Below, piece after piece: positions 50,372 through 59,360 of a DNA stretch of 64,000 bases. Under the pieces are notes generated by a model. The model ran no database searches and had not been told where the DNA came from. It saw only the letters and a list, made by a program, of their open reading frames with translations. This DNA comes from Pseudomonas asiatica. GTDB taxonomy: Bacteria > Pseudomonadota > Gammaproteobacteria > Pseudomonadales > Pseudomonadaceae. The translations under genes were made by a program, and so were the position numbers. The DNA lies in NCBI RefSeq assembly GCF_040214835.1, contig NZ_CP157874.1, forward strand, positions 2,174,001 through 2,238,000, read 5' to 3'. The stretch's first letter is position 1. Each line of letters begins with the position of its first letter.

Positions 50372-51082
50372 ATGGGCGCACAGTGGAAAGCCAAACATAA
50401 AGAAGCCGCGGCCAACGCCAAAGGCAAGATCATGGGCAAGCTGTCCAAAGAGATCCAGATCGCCGCCAAGTCCGGCGCCGACCCGGACATGAACCCACGC
50501 CTGCGCCTGGCCATCGAGCAGGCCAAGAAGGCCTCGATGACCCGCGAGACCCTGGAACGCGCAATCCGCAAGGGCGCGGGCCTGGACGGCGATGCCGTGC
50601 AGTACTCGGCGGTAAGCTACGAAGGTTTTGCCCCGCACCAGGTACCGCTGATCGTCGAGTGCCTGACCGACAACGTCAACCGCACCGTCGCGCAGATCCG
50701 CGTGCTGTTCCGCAAGGGCCAGCTGGGTGCCAGTGGTTCGGTGGCCTGGGATTTCAACCATGTCGGCCTGATCGAAGCCACCCCGAACGGCGACGCCGAC
50801 CCGGAAATGGCGGCCATCGAAGCCGGTGCCCAGGACTTTGACGAAGGCGACGAAGAGGGTTCGACCCTGTTCATCACCGACACCACCGACCTGGACGCGG
50901 TGCAGAAGGCCCTGCCGGAGCATGGCTTCACCGTGACCTCGGCGAAGATCGGCTACACCCCGAAGAACCCGGTGAGCGCGGCAACCCTGAGTGCCGAAGC
51001 GCTGGCCGAGGTGGAAGCGTTCCTCGAAGCCATCGACGAGAACGATGACGTGCAGAACGTTTATGTTGGTCTGACTGACTGA
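50372..51082 (+). CDS. yebC: YebC/PmpR-family protein (236 aa)
   Basis: The start [33 protein letters not shown] and the [32 protein letters not shown] core (about 38-69) are diagnostic of YebC, followed by [16 protein letters not shown] and [15 protein letters not shown]. Some family members act as transcription regulators (PmpR) and others as translation factors that help ribosomes through proline stretches. Pseudomonads commonly carry two paralogues; this one, starting with GAQWKAKHK, appears to be the second, not the ruvC-linked copy. Own promoter upstream, REP pair downstream. Confidence 0.9.
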   Translation: MGAQWKAKHKEAAANAKGKIMGKLSKEIQIAAKSGADPDMNPRLRLAIEQAKKASMTRETLERAIRKGAGLDGDAVQYSAVSYEGFAPHQVPLIVECLTDNVNRTVAQIRVLFRKGQLGASGSVAWDFNHVGLIEATPNGDADPEMAAIEAGAQDFDEGDEEGSTLFITDTTDLDAVQKALPEHGFTVTSAKIGYTPKNPVSAATLSAEALAEVEAFLEAIDENDDVQNVYVGLTD

Positions 51083-51092
51083 TCTGCTTCTC

Positions 51093-51196
51093 TGGGGCCG
51101 CTTTGCGGCCCATCGCGACACAAGGCCGCTCCTACAGGGGAACGCATGACCCATGTAGGAGCGGCCTTGTGTCGCGAAACGAGGGCAAAGCCCTCG
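51093..51196. repeat. REP inverted pair just upstream of a LysR start
   Basis: GGGGCCGCTTTGCGGCCCATCG with CGACACAAGGCCGCTCCTAC and the inverse GTAGGAGCGGCCTTGTGTCG. The element ends with GAGGGCAAAGCCCTC only 25 bases before the LysR start, so it lies in or beside the LysR leader. Confidence 0.9.
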
Positions 51197-51220
51197 CCAG
51201 CGGTCTGGAGCCGAACCCCG

Positions 51221-52165
51221 ATGAACCCCGCTTTCGCCTCCCTCAGCCTCGCCCACCTGCGCACCCTCGACCACCTGCTGCAGCTGAAGAACCTCAGCCA
51301 CGCCGCCGAGCGCCTGGGCGTCAGCCAGTCCGCCCTCAGCCGCCAGCTTGCCCACCTGCGCGAAGCCTTCGATGACCCCTTGCTGGTACGCCAGGGCCGT
51401 GGTTACGTGCTCAGCGAACACGCCGAAGCCCTGGTCGAACCCCTGCGCCAGGTTCTCGAAGAGCTGCACGCCCTGCGCCAGCCCGCGGTGTTCGACCCGG
51501 CGCGCTGCGAGCGGCGTTTCTGCCTGGCCGCTTCGGACTACGTGGCCGAGCACATGCTGCCGCTGCTGGTGGCGGCGCTGGAGCGCGAAGCGCCGGGTGT
51601 ATCGCTGGAGTACCGCACCTGGCAGGCCGGCCAGTACGCCTTGCTGGCCAGCGGCGAGATCGACCTGGCCACCACCTTGTTCGACGAGTCGCCACCCAAC
51701 CTGCACGGGCGCCTGTTGGGCGAGGACCGCGCGGTATGCCTGATGCGCCACGACCACCCGCTGGCCGCCCGCGGCGCGCTCAGCCAGGCCGACTACCTGG
51801 CGCACAAGCATGTGCGTATTTCCGGTGGAGGCGACAAGGACAGCTTCATCGACCGCCACTTGCGCGCCCAGGGCCTGCAACGGCGGGTCAGTTTGGAAGT
51901 GCCGTTCTTCTCCGCCACCGTGCAGGTGATCGCCAACAGCCAGGCGCTGGCCACCGTGCCCGAGCACATCGCCCGGCAGCTGTGCCGCCTGCATGACCTG
52001 GCCTGGCGGCCGTTGGGCTTCATCGACCACAGCCAGCGCTACTGGGTAGTGTGGCACCAGCGCCTGCAGGCCTCGGCCGAACACCGCTGGTTGCGCAACC
52101 GGGTGTTCGAGTTGTGGCGCCAGTCGCAGTTCGGTGTGCAGGGCGGGCATGCGGGTTTGCCATAG
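51221..52165 (+). CDS. LysR-family transcriptional regulator (314 aa)
   Basis: DNA-binding start LAHLRTLDHLLQLKNLSHAAERLGVSQSALSRQLAHLREAF (about 10-50), of the NodD/NahR-like branch with the DDPLLVRQGRGYVLSE extension. The ATG at 51221 has GGAG 10 bases upstream; the frame back to 51146 is translated REP. The control region contains only the REP pair, so the promoter is uncertain. It precedes the decarboxylase gene by 181 bases on the same strand and is a candidate regulator of it. Confidence 0.87.
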   Translation: MNPAFASLSLAHLRTLDHLLQLKNLSHAAERLGVSQSALSRQLAHLREAFDDPLLVRQGRGYVLSEHAEALVEPLRQVLEELHALRQPAVFDPARCERRFCLAASDYVAEHMLPLLVAALEREAPGVSLEYRTWQAGQYALLASGEIDLATTLFDESPPNLHGRLLGEDRAVCLMRHDHPLAARGALSQADYLAHKHVRISGGGDKDSFIDRHLRAQGLQRRVSLEVPFFSATVQVIANSQALATVPEHIARQLCRLHDLAWRPLGFIDHSQRYWVVWHQRLQASAEHRWLRNRVFELWRQSQFGVQGGHAGLP

Positions 52166-52226
52166 CAGGTATGCGCGAGGCGGGGTTATTTGCCTGGGGA
52201 TAGGTGCCTAGACTGGGGGCATTATG

Positions 52227-52321
52227 TTGCCTGTACCGGCCTCTTCGCGGGTAAACCCGCTCCTACAAACGATGCAGTACCTGTGGGAGCGGGTTTACCC
52301 GCGAAGAGGCCAGTACAGGCA
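52227..52321. repeat. REP inverted pair directly before ddc
   Basis: TGCCTGTACCGGCCTCTTCG and CGAAGAGGCCAGTACAGGCA are near-exact inverses around CCGCTCCTACA / TGTGGGAGCGG. The right arm ends 13 bases before the AGGAG of the decarboxylase gene. Confidence 0.92.
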
Positions 52322-52346
52322 GCGAACCACCCACAGGAGACCCCAG

Positions 52347-53759
52347 GTGACCCCCGAACAATTCCGCCAGTACGGCCACCAACTGATCGACCTGATCGCC
52401 GACTACCGCCAGACCGTCGGCGAGCGCCCGGTCATGGCCCAGGTCGAGCCCGGCTATCTCAAGGCCGCCTTGCCCGCTCAGGCCCCCCTGCAAGGCGAAC
52501 CTTTCGCAGCGATCCTCGACGACGTCAACCAGTTGGTCATGCCCGGCCTGTCCCATTGGCAGCACCCGGACTTCTACGGCTACTTCCCCTCCAACGGCAC
52601 CCTGTCGTCGGTCCTCGGTGACTTCCTCAGCACTGGCCTGGGCGTGCTTGGCCTGTCGTGGCAGTCCAGCCCGGCCCTGAGCGAGCTGGAGGAAACCACC
52701 CTCGACTGGCTGCGTCAGCTGCTCGGCCTGTCTGGCCAATGGAGCGGGGTGATCCAGGACACCGCATCCACCAGTACCCTGGTGGCGCTGATCTGCGCGC
52801 GGGAACGCGCCAGCGACTACGCACTGGTACGCGGCGGCCTGCAAGCCCAGGCCAGGCCGCTGATCGTCTATGTCAGCGCCCATGCCCACAGCTCGGTGGA
52901 CAAGGCCGCATTGCTGGCCGGTTTCGGTCGCGACAACATCCGCCTGATCCCGACCGACGAACGCCATGCCCTGCGCCCGGAAGCACTGCAGGCGGCGATC
53001 GAGCAGGACCTGGCCGCCGGCAACCAGCCCTGCGCCGTGGTCGCGACCACCGGTACCACCGCTACCACGGCCCTCGACCCGCTGCGGCCGATCGGCGAGA
53101 TCGCCCAGGCTCATGACCTGTGGCTGCACGTGGACTCGGCCATGGCCGGCTCGGCGATGATCCTGCCGGAATGCCGCTGGATGTGGGACGGCATCGAGCT
53201 GGCCGATTCGCTGGTGGTCAACGCGCACAAGTGGCTGGGTGTGGCCTTCGATTGCTCGATCTACTACGTGCGCGACCCGCAGCACCTGATCCGGGTGATG
53301 AGCACCAACCCCAGCTACCTGCAGTCGGCGGTGGATGGCGAGGTGAAGAACCTGCGTGACTGGGGTATCCCGCTGGGCCGCCGGTTCCGTGCGTTGAAGC
53401 TGTGGTTCATGCTGCGCAGCGAGGGGGTCGAGGCGTTGCAGGCACGGCTGCGGCGTGACCTGGACAATGCCCAGTGGCTGGCCGGGCAAATCGGCGCGGC
53501 GGCGGAGTGGGAGGTGCTGGCGCCGGTGCAGTTGCAGACGTTGTGCATTCGCCATCGGCCTGCGGGGCTGGAAGGGGAGGCGCTGGATGCGCATACCAAG
53601 GGCTGGGCCGAACGGCTGAACGCGTCCGGGGATGCCTATGTGACACCGGCGACGCTGGATGGGCGGTGGATGGTGCGGGTGTCGATTGGCGCATTGCCGA
53701 CCGAGCGGGAGCATGTCGAACAGCTCTGGGCGCGCTTGCAGGAAGTGGTCAAGGGCTGA
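52347..53759 (+). CDS. ddc: PLP-dependent L-DOPA / aromatic amino acid decarboxylase (470 aa)
   Basis: Group II decarboxylase with a GTG start 7 bases after AGGAG. It begins TPEQFRQYGHQLIDLIADY, and the PLP-binding lysine lies in VNAHKWLGVAFDCSIYYV (near 294). Motifs HPDFYGYFPSNGTLSSVLGD and VSAHAHSSVDKAALLAGFG match aromatic L-amino acid decarboxylases. Length and order agree with the DOPA decarboxylase gene known from P. putida (PP_2552, from memory). It converts L-DOPA (and probably related amino acids) to the amine. A REP pair separates it from the next gene. Confidence 0.88.
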   Translation: MTPEQFRQYGHQLIDLIADYRQTVGERPVMAQVEPGYLKAALPAQAPLQGEPFAAILDDVNQLVMPGLSHWQHPDFYGYFPSNGTLSSVLGDFLSTGLGVLGLSWQSSPALSELEETTLDWLRQLLGLSGQWSGVIQDTASTSTLVALICARERASDYALVRGGLQAQARPLIVYVSAHAHSSVDKAALLAGFGRDNIRLIPTDERHALRPEALQAAIEQDLAAGNQPCAVVATTGTTATTALDPLRPIGEIAQAHDLWLHVDSAMAGSAMILPECRWMWDGIELADSLVVNAHKWLGVAFDCSIYYVRDPQHLIRVMSTNPSYLQSAVDGEVKNLRDWGIPLGRRFRALKLWFMLRSEGVEALQARLRRDLDNAQWLAGQIGAAAEWEVLAPVQLQTLCIRHRPAGLEGEALDAHTKGWAERLNASGDAYVTPATLDGRWMVRVSIGALPTEREHVEQLWARLQEVVKG

Positions 53760-53765
53760 AACTGC

Positions 53766-53886
53766 CGGGGCCGCGTTGCGGCCCTTTCGCTGGCAAGCCA
53801 GCTCCCACAGGGACCGCACAAGACCTGGCGCCTATGCGGTCAAGGTGGGAGCGGGCATGCCCGCGAATGGGCTGCAGAGCAGCCCC
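53766..53886. repeat. Mixed-class REP elements
   Basis: GGGGCCGCGTTGCGGCCC with GGCAAGCCAGCTCCCACAGG, then GTGGGAGCGGGCATGCCCGC with GGGCTGCAGAGCAGCCCC. Three REP classes are combined in one element. It lies between two converging genes. Confidence 0.85.
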
Positions 53887-53896
53887 CTGCAATCTG

Positions 53897-55270
53897 TCAG
53901 TGGCTCACCGCCTGAAAGCTCCCTTTACGGCTAGCCTCATACGCGGTCTTGTCCATCGGCTTGGCATCGGGGTTGCCAAGGTCTTCCATTGCCAGGCGAT
54001 GGGTTTCCGGGGCGATGTACGCTGCCAGGGCACACACGCAGGTGATGAAGAACGCCAGGCCACCGACCACCAGCGGGATGTTGTCCGAACCAGGCGGGGC
54101 TACCAGGGCGAACAGCGCCGGCAGCATGGCGGTCAGCATGGTGCCGATGTTCTGCGCGATGGCCATGGCCGAAACACGGTAGCGGGTGTGGAACAGCTCT
54201 GGGTAGAAGCTTGGGAACACCGCGTTGTAACCCTGGTACACCATGCCCCACATCACGATCGACGAGGCGAACGCCAGCGGTACGTTCTGAATGCTGATCG
54301 CATACAGGTAGACGAAAGCCAGCAGGCCCGAGCCCAGGCAACCGGCGATCATGGTCGGGCGACGGCCGATCTTGTCGGACAGATTGCCGACAAATGGAAT
54401 CACCAGCACCGCGACGATGTTGCCGACTACCGGAATCCACAGGTACACGCTCTTGTCGAAGCCGATGCCATAGGCTGGCTGCACCGCGTAGGCCGCACCG
54501 AAGATGGTGGCGACTACCGGGATCACGTTCATCAAGGCCATGAACATCACCAGCACCATGTGCTTCCAGCTGTGGCGGAAGGCCTCGCTGATCGGCGACT
54601 TGGCGACTTTGTCCTGCTTCTCTTCCTTCACGAACGCCGGGGTTTCGTGCACTTCCTTACGAATGATGAAGCCGGCGATCAGCACGATGGCGCTCATCAG
54701 GAATGGAATGCGCCAGCCCCAGTCGTTGAAGGCTTCGCTGGGCATGAAGTAGGCCAGTGGCAGGAACACTGCCGCCGCCAGCACCTGGCCAGCCTGCACG
54801 CCTTGCAGGGTGAAGCTGGCGTAGTAGCCCCGTCGACCGAACGGTGCGTGCTCCATGATCATCGAACTGGCACCGGAGATTTCCCCGGCCACGGCAAAGC
54901 CCTGGATCAGGCGCAGCACTACCAGCAAGGCCGGGGCGAGCAGGCCGATGTCGTGGTAGGTGGGCAGCAGGCCAACGGCCATGGTCGACAGGCCCATCAG
55001 GAACATGCACAGCAGCAGTACGTTCTTGCGGCCGCGGGTGTCACCCCAGTGGCCCAGCACGAAGGCGCCGACCGGGCGCGCCAGGTAACCCACGCCGTAG
55101 GTGGCCAGCGAGGCAATGATGGCCATTTTCGGGTCGGTGTTGGGGAAGAAGATCTGCGGGAAAATCAGCGCAGCGGCCTGGGCGTAGATGAAGAAGTCGT
55201 AGTACTCGAGTGCCGAGCCTATCCATCCACTGGCGGTCGCTTTCTTGGCTTGAGAGCTGGAGTGAGCCAT
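53897..55270 (-). CDS. MHS-family transporter of the quinate/shikimate module (457 aa)
   Basis: Twelve-helix metabolite:H+ symporter. ASGWIGSALEYYDFFIYAQAAALIF (residues about 13-37) and LGHWGDTRGRKNVLLL are the family signatures. The ATG at 55270 has CGGAGACAACG upstream; the frame to 55300 adds a Thr-rich tail without a site. It is divergent from quiC across a PcaR-like box, so it most likely imports quinate, shikimate or dehydroshikimate. From memory, the same gene order occurs at PP_2553/PP_2554 of P. putida. Confidence 0.88.
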   Translation of the reverse strand: MAHSSSQAKKATASGWIGSALEYYDFFIYAQAAALIFPQIFFPNTDPKMAIIASLATYGVGYLARPVGAFVLGHWGDTRGRKNVLLLCMFLMGLSTMAVGLLPTYHDIGLLAPALLVVLRLIQGFAVAGEISGASSMIMEHAPFGRRGYYASFTLQGVQAGQVLAAAVFLPLAYFMPSEAFNDWGWRIPFLMSAIVLIAGFIIRKEVHETPAFVKEEKQDKVAKSPISEAFRHSWKHMVLVMFMALMNVIPVVATIFGAAYAVQPAYGIGFDKSVYLWIPVVGNIVAVLVIPFVGNLSDKIGRRPTMIAGCLGSGLLAFVYLYAISIQNVPLAFASSIVMWGMVYQGYNAVFPSFYPELFHTRYRVSAMAIAQNIGTMLTAMLPALFALVAPPGSDNIPLVVGGLAFFITCVCALAAYIAPETHRLAMEDLGNPDAKPMDKTAYEASRKGSFQAVSH

Positions 55271-55409
55271 CGTTGTCTCCGTTGTTATTGTTGTTTGCAC
55301 AGGTTCCGCCGGAGATTCGCCAAGGCAGGAGGCGAGGGTCGGTGTGCCTGCGTCTGTGGTTCATGTTGACCACGGGCCAGTGGACTGGCAATTCGCTAAA
55401 ACCGGTTTT

Positions 55410-55424
55410 GTGCGATAATCGAAC
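55410..55424. promoter_or_regulatory. PcaR-like (IclR-family) operator
   Basis: GTGCGATAATCGAAC reads GTTCGATTATCGCAC on the other strand, one base from GTTCGATAATCGCAC, the site I recall for PcaR in P. putida. It is itself a near-perfect palindrome. It lies 140 bases from the transporter start and 222 from quiC. Confidence 0.65.
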
Positions 55425-55520
55425 GCAAAACTAACCATTCCGTACAAAGAGATTGAAGCGACGACTTTACCTGCGAATAATCGATCGTGCCAGGAACTGT
55501 GGTCCTGATTTTCCAGGTCT

Positions 55521-55596
55521 GGCCCAATCGCCGGCAAGCCAGCTCCCACAAGGCATGCGCCAATCCTGTGGGAGCTGGCTTGCCGGCGATTGGGCC
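55521..55596. repeat. REPIN, 30-bp perfect inverted repeat before quiC
   Basis: The 30 bases from 55521 (GGCCCAATCGCCGGCAAGCC...) are the exact inverse of 55567-55596, with a 16-base loop. It is of the GGAGCTGGCTTGCCGGCGAT class and ends 49 bases before quiC. Confidence 0.95.
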
Positions 55597-55645
55597 GGTA
55601 CAGGCAGCCCTGGCCTCAACCCTCTAACAACAAGGAACTCCCGCC

Positions 55646-57553
55646 ATGCAGCGTTCGATCGCTACCGTGTCCTTGAGCGGCACCCTGCCGGAAAAGCTCG
55701 AAGCCATCGCCGCCGCCGGTTTTGACGGCGTCGAGATCTTCGAAAACGACCTGCTCTATTACGCCGGCAGCCCGCGCCAGGTACGGCAGATGTGCGCCGA
55801 CCTGGGTATTGCCATCACCCTGTTCCAGCCGTTCCGCGACTTCGAGGGCTGCCGCCGCGACCGCCTGCAGAAAAACCTCGACCGCGCCGAGCGCAAGTTC
55901 GACCTGATGCAGGAACTGGGCACCGACCTGGTGCTGGTATGCAGCAACGTCCAGGCCGATGCCCTGGGCGAAGAACAATTGCTGGTTGATGACTTGCGCC
56001 TGCTGGCCGAGCACGCTGGCAAACGCGGCCTGCGCATTGGCTACGAAGCGCTGGCCTGGGGCCGCCACGTCAACACCTACCAGCAAGTCTGGAACCTGGT
56101 GCGCCAGGCCGACCACCCGGCCCTCGGGGTGATCCTCGACAGCTTCCACACCTTGTCGCTCAAGGGCGACCCGAGCGCGATCCGCGACATCCCCGGCGAC
56201 AAGATCTTCTTCGTGCAAATGGCCGACGCGCCGATCCTGGCCATGGATGTGCTGGAGTGGAGCCGCCACTTCCGCTGCTTCCCGGGGCAGGGCGAGATGG
56301 ACATGGCCGGTTTCCTGGCGCCAATTCTTGCCACTGGCTACCGCGGGCCGCTGTCGCTGGAAATCTTCAACGATGGGTTCCGCGCCGCACCGCCCCGGCA
56401 GAACGCCGCCGACGGCCTGCGTTCGCTGCTGTACCTCGAAGAGCACACACGCCTGCGCCTGGAGCAGGAAGGTACCTCGATCGAGCCCGGTGTACTGTTC
56501 ACCCCACCGGCGGCCAGTGCCTATGACGGTGTGGAGTTCCTCGAATTCGCGGTCGACGAAGCCGTTGGAGCGCGCCTGGGCAGCTGGCTGAAGCGCCTGG
56601 GCTTTGCCGATGCCGGCAAGCACCGCAGCAAAGAGGTGCAGCTGCTGCGCCAGGGCGATATCAACATTGTGCTGAACGCCGAACCCTATTCCTTCGGCCA
56701 CAACTTCTTCGAGGCCCACGGGCCGTCGCTGTGTGCCACCGCGCTGCGGGTCAAGGACCAGCAAGCCGCCTTGAAGCGCGCCACCGCCTTCCGTGGCCAG
56801 CCGTTCCGTGGCCTGGTCGGGCCCAACGAGTGCGAAGTGCCGGCGGTACGTGCGCCAGATGGCAGCCTGCTGTATCTGGTGGAGCAGGGCACTGCCGGCC
56901 AGACCCTGTACGACACCGACTTCAGCCTTGACAAGAACGCCACGGCCACCGGCGGCCTGCGCCGTATCGACCACATGGCCCTGGCCCTGCCGGCCGAGTC
57001 GCTGGACAGCTGGGTGCTGTTCTACAAGAGCCTGTTCGATTTCGCTGCCGACGACGAAGTGGTGCTGCCGGACCCTTATGGCCTGGTCAAGAGCCGCGCC
57101 CTGCGTAGCCAATGCGGCACTCTGCGCCTGCCGCTGAACATCTCGGAAAACCGCAACACCGCCATCGCCCATGCGCTGTCCAGCTACCGTGGCTCGGGCG
57201 TGCACCACATCGCCTTCGATTGCGACGACATCTTCCGCGAGGTGGCGCGGGCAAAACTGGCTGGGGTACCGTTGCTGGAGATCCCGCTGAACTACTACGA
57301 CGACCTAGCGGCGCGTTTCGATTTCGACGACGAGTTCCTCAGCGAACTGGCGTACTACAACGTGCTGTACGACCGCGATGCCCAGGGCGGCGAGCTATTC
57401 CACGTGTACACCGAGCCGTTCGAAGAGCGTTTCTTCTTCGAGATCATCCAGCGCAAGGGGGGGTATGCCGGTTACGGTGCGGCCAACGTTGCGGTGCGCC
57501 TGGCAGCCATGGCCAAGGCCCGCAGCGGGGCGGCGCGCAAGCCGGTCCTCTGA
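55646..57553 (+). CDS. quiC: Fused 3-dehydroshikimate dehydratase / HPPD-like protein (635 aa)
   Basis: The N-terminal half (1-280) is a xylose-isomerase-like TIM barrel: AAAGFDGVEIFENDLLYY (23-40), then DSFHTLSLKGDPS (near 169-181) and FFVQMADAP, with metal-ligand Glu, Asp, His and Glu at barrel ends. It converts 3-dehydroshikimate to protocatechuate. The C-terminal half (about 295-620) is a vicinal-oxygen-chelate domain like 4-hydroxyphenylpyruvate dioxygenase (RIDHMALALPAESLDSWVLFYKSLF, then FHVYTEPFEERFFFEIIQRKGGY). This two-domain form is the QuiC1 type of Pseudomonas. CAAGGAACTCCCGCC precedes the ATG. Feeds the beta-ketoadipate route. Confidence 0.93.
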   Translation: MQRSIATVSLSGTLPEKLEAIAAAGFDGVEIFENDLLYYAGSPRQVRQMCADLGIAITLFQPFRDFEGCRRDRLQKNLDRAERKFDLMQELGTDLVLVCSNVQADALGEEQLLVDDLRLLAEHAGKRGLRIGYEALAWGRHVNTYQQVWNLVRQADHPALGVILDSFHTLSLKGDPSAIRDIPGDKIFFVQMADAPILAMDVLEWSRHFRCFPGQGEMDMAGFLAPILATGYRGPLSLEIFNDGFRAAPPRQNAADGLRSLLYLEEHTRLRLEQEGTSIEPGVLFTPPAASAYDGVEFLEFAVDEAVGARLGSWLKRLGFADAGKHRSKEVQLLRQGDINIVLNAEPYSFGHNFFEAHGPSLCATALRVKDQQAALKRATAFRGQPFRGLVGPNECEVPAVRAPDGSLLYLVEQGTAGQTLYDTDFSLDKNATATGGLRRIDHMALALPAESLDSWVLFYKSLFDFAADDEVVLPDPYGLVKSRALRSQCGTLRLPLNISENRNTAIAHALSSYRGSGVHHIAFDCDDIFREVARAKLAGVPLLEIPLNYYDDLAARFDFDDEFLSELAYYNVLYDRDAQGGELFHVYTEPFEERFFFEIIQRKGGYAGYGAANVAVRLAAMAKARSGAARKPVL

Positions 57554-57567
57554 GCCCGGCGCGGTCC

Positions 57568-57682
57568 CTGTAGGAGCGGCCTTGTGTCGCGATGGGCCGC
57601 AAGGCGGCCCCAGGATTTCAGCAGCACCGCATGAATCTTGGGGCCGCTTTGCGGCCCATCGCGACACAAGGCCGCTCCTACA
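57568..57682. repeat. REP inverted pair, GGCCTTGTGTCGCGA class
   Basis: TGTAGGAGCGGCCTTGTGTC...GGGCCGCAAGGCGGCCCC and its inverse GGGGCCGCTTTGCGGCCC...GACACAAGGCCGCTCCTACA. It lies between convergent quiC and the methyltransferase. Confidence 0.93.
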
Positions 57683-57697
57683 CCGACCGCGTATGCT

Positions 57698-58366
57698 TCA
57701 AGGGCGTTCGGCCACCAACAGCAGCGACTGCGGCAGCGCACTCTGCGGGTGCTGTGGCTCCTGCAGGCTGACCAGCCGCAACCCCGCCATGTCCAGCGCG
57801 TTCAACCAGCTGGCCAGGGTACGGAAGTACCACGGCATCACCTGCCAATCCCCGGCGAACCCGGCAAACGCCTCCTCCCGCCAGCCATCCTGGTAATCCC
57901 CATCCGCCACGCCCCACGGGTGCAGGGTCTGGATCACCAGCGCACCGCCGGGCGCCAGCAACGCATTCATCGCCGCCAGCAGCGGGATGATGTCCTGCTG
58001 CAACAGGGCGAAGTTGGCGCAGATCAGGTCATAGTCCTTGCCAACATAGGCCTGCCCGGCGGCCAGCTGTGCATAGCTGGCCAGGTGCACCTCGGCGGAA
58101 CCTGCAGCACGCGCGGCATCCACCAGCGCCCGGTCTCCATCCACACCTACCGCCTCGACACCCCGGTCGCCCAGCGCGCGCAACAGCCAGCCTTCACCAC
58201 AGCCCAGGTCGAGCACCCGTTCGGGCTGGCGGCCAAGAATGACCAGCAGGATGGCCTGGTCGGTGACCTGGCGGCGGCTCTCGATACTGCCGCTGCGTAC
58301 CGCATCGATCCAGGCCTGGGCGTTGTGCTGCCAGCTGTCGAGCAAGGCGTCTTCAGGGTTGCGCAT
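57698..58366 (-). CDS. Class I SAM-dependent methyltransferase (222 aa)
   Basis: Motif I reads VLDLGCGEGWLLRALG (about residues 51-66), motif II region VEAVGVDGDRALVDAAR, and DLICANFALLQQD (about 111-123) fits motif III. LLAPGGALVIQTLHPWG is motif IV. GGAG lies 6 bases before the ATG at 58366; the ATG at 58372 adjoins it. The substrate is unknown; the family includes small-molecule and ubiquinone-type methyltransferases. It is followed by the REP pair, and preceded 46 bases upstream by the GGDEF gene on the same strand, so both may share a transcript. Confidence 0.85.
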   Translation of the reverse strand: MRNPEDALLDSWQHNAQAWIDAVRSGSIESRRQVTDQAILLVILGRQPERVLDLGCGEGWLLRALGDRGVEAVGVDGDRALVDAARAAGSAEVHLASYAQLAAGQAYVGKDYDLICANFALLQQDIIPLLAAMNALLAPGGALVIQTLHPWGVADGDYQDGWREEAFAGFAGDWQVMPWYFRTLASWLNALDMAGLRLVSLQEPQHPQSALPQSLLLVAERP

Positions 58367-58411
58367 GGTCATCTCCGTCGTGCTCGTTTCCGCTGGCGGC
58401 CGCCAAAGCGC

Positions 58412-59275
58412 TCAGCCGGCCGCAGCGTGCTGTCGCTTGATCCGGTACATATCGCCATCAGCATGGCGCAGCAGCATGTCGGCATCGTTGCCGTCCTCGG
58501 GGAAACGGGCCACGCCAATGCTGCAGGATGGCGCATCGATGCCCGCAAACTCGGCGCCGAGTGGCTCCGCCATGGCGGCCAGGATGCGTGCCACCTGCTC
58601 GGCGATGGCCTCTGGCGACACGTAGTCGGTCAGCAGCACGGTGAACTCGTCACCACCCATCCGCGCCACTGTATCGGTCGCACCTACGCAGCCTTCCAGG
58701 CGCCGGGCCAGGGTGCACAGCACCCGGTCACCCACGCTGTGGCCATGGTTGTCGTTGATGTCCTTGAAGTCATTGATATCGATGAACAGCAACGCCAGCG
58801 GGTGGTTGTGGTGCCGGGCCGCGGCAAGGGCGGTGTCCAGCCGCTCATTGAACATGGCCCGGTTGGCCAGGCGAGTGAGTGGGTCGTGGTGGGCCAGGAA
58901 GCGCAGTTCCTCCTCGGCCTTACGTTGGGCGGTGACATCCCGCGCCACACCGATGCGGGCATCGGCCTCATCGGACCAGCAGGCGGCCCACAGGATATGC
59001 ACGATACCGCCATCCTTGCGGATGTAGCGGTTGCGGAAGTCGTAGTGGGATTGGCCGTTCATCACCCGGACGATCGATGCGCGGGTGATCGCCAGGTCGT
59101 CAGGGTGCATGTAATCGGTGATCGGGGTGCCGATCAGTTCGCAGGCCCGGTAGCCCAGCAGCGCCTCGCAGGCATCGCTGACGAAAACGATCTGGTTGTC
59201 CCGGTCGACCACGAACACCGTGTCCAGCATCAGGTGGATCAGCCTGGGGTATAACGCTTGCAGGTCTACGGGCAT
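58412..59275 (-). CDS. PAS-GGDEF diguanylate cyclase (287 aa)
   Basis: Residues 10-125 form a PAS sensor domain (TVFVVDRDNQIVFVSDACEAL, then PAC motif GIVHILW). The GGDEF domain spans about 130-285: DPLTRLANRAMFNERLD, FIDINDFKDINDNHGHSVGD (metal-ligand Asp) and RMGGDEF (205-211), so the active site is intact. The inhibitory I-site position (198-201) reads GATD instead of RxxD, so product feedback is probably lost. No signal or membrane segment: cytoplasmic. It synthesises cyclic di-GMP in response to an unknown cue. Ribosome site weak. Confidence 0.92.
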   Translation of the reverse strand: MPVDLQALYPRLIHLMLDTVFVVDRDNQIVFVSDACEALLGYRACELIGTPITDYMHPDDLAITRASIVRVMNGQSHYDFRNRYIRKDGGIVHILWAACWSDEADARIGVARDVTAQRKAEEELRFLAHHDPLTRLANRAMFNERLDTALAAARHHNHPLALLFIDINDFKDINDNHGHSVGDRVLCTLARRLEGCVGATDTVARMGGDEFTVLLTDYVSPEAIAEQVARILAAMAEPLGAEFAGIDAPSCSIGVARFPEDGNDADMLLRHADGDMYRIKRQHAAAG

Positions 59276-59360
59276 GGGGCAGGGTGTCCGCGGCGGGGTG
59301 ACCGATCATAGCCTGAAGGGGAGAGGCGCAGCCATGGGGGCAGCGAGGGTTGTGTGGTTC

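Larger units (their letters stand above)
55271..55645. promoter_or_regulatory. Divergent quiC/transporter control region
   Basis: The 375-base gap holds a PcaR-like box at 55410-55424, an AT-rich stretch around 55380-55440 suited to both promoters, and a 30-bp perfect REP inverted repeat (55521-55596) between the box and quiC. No gene is present. Confidence 0.6.
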
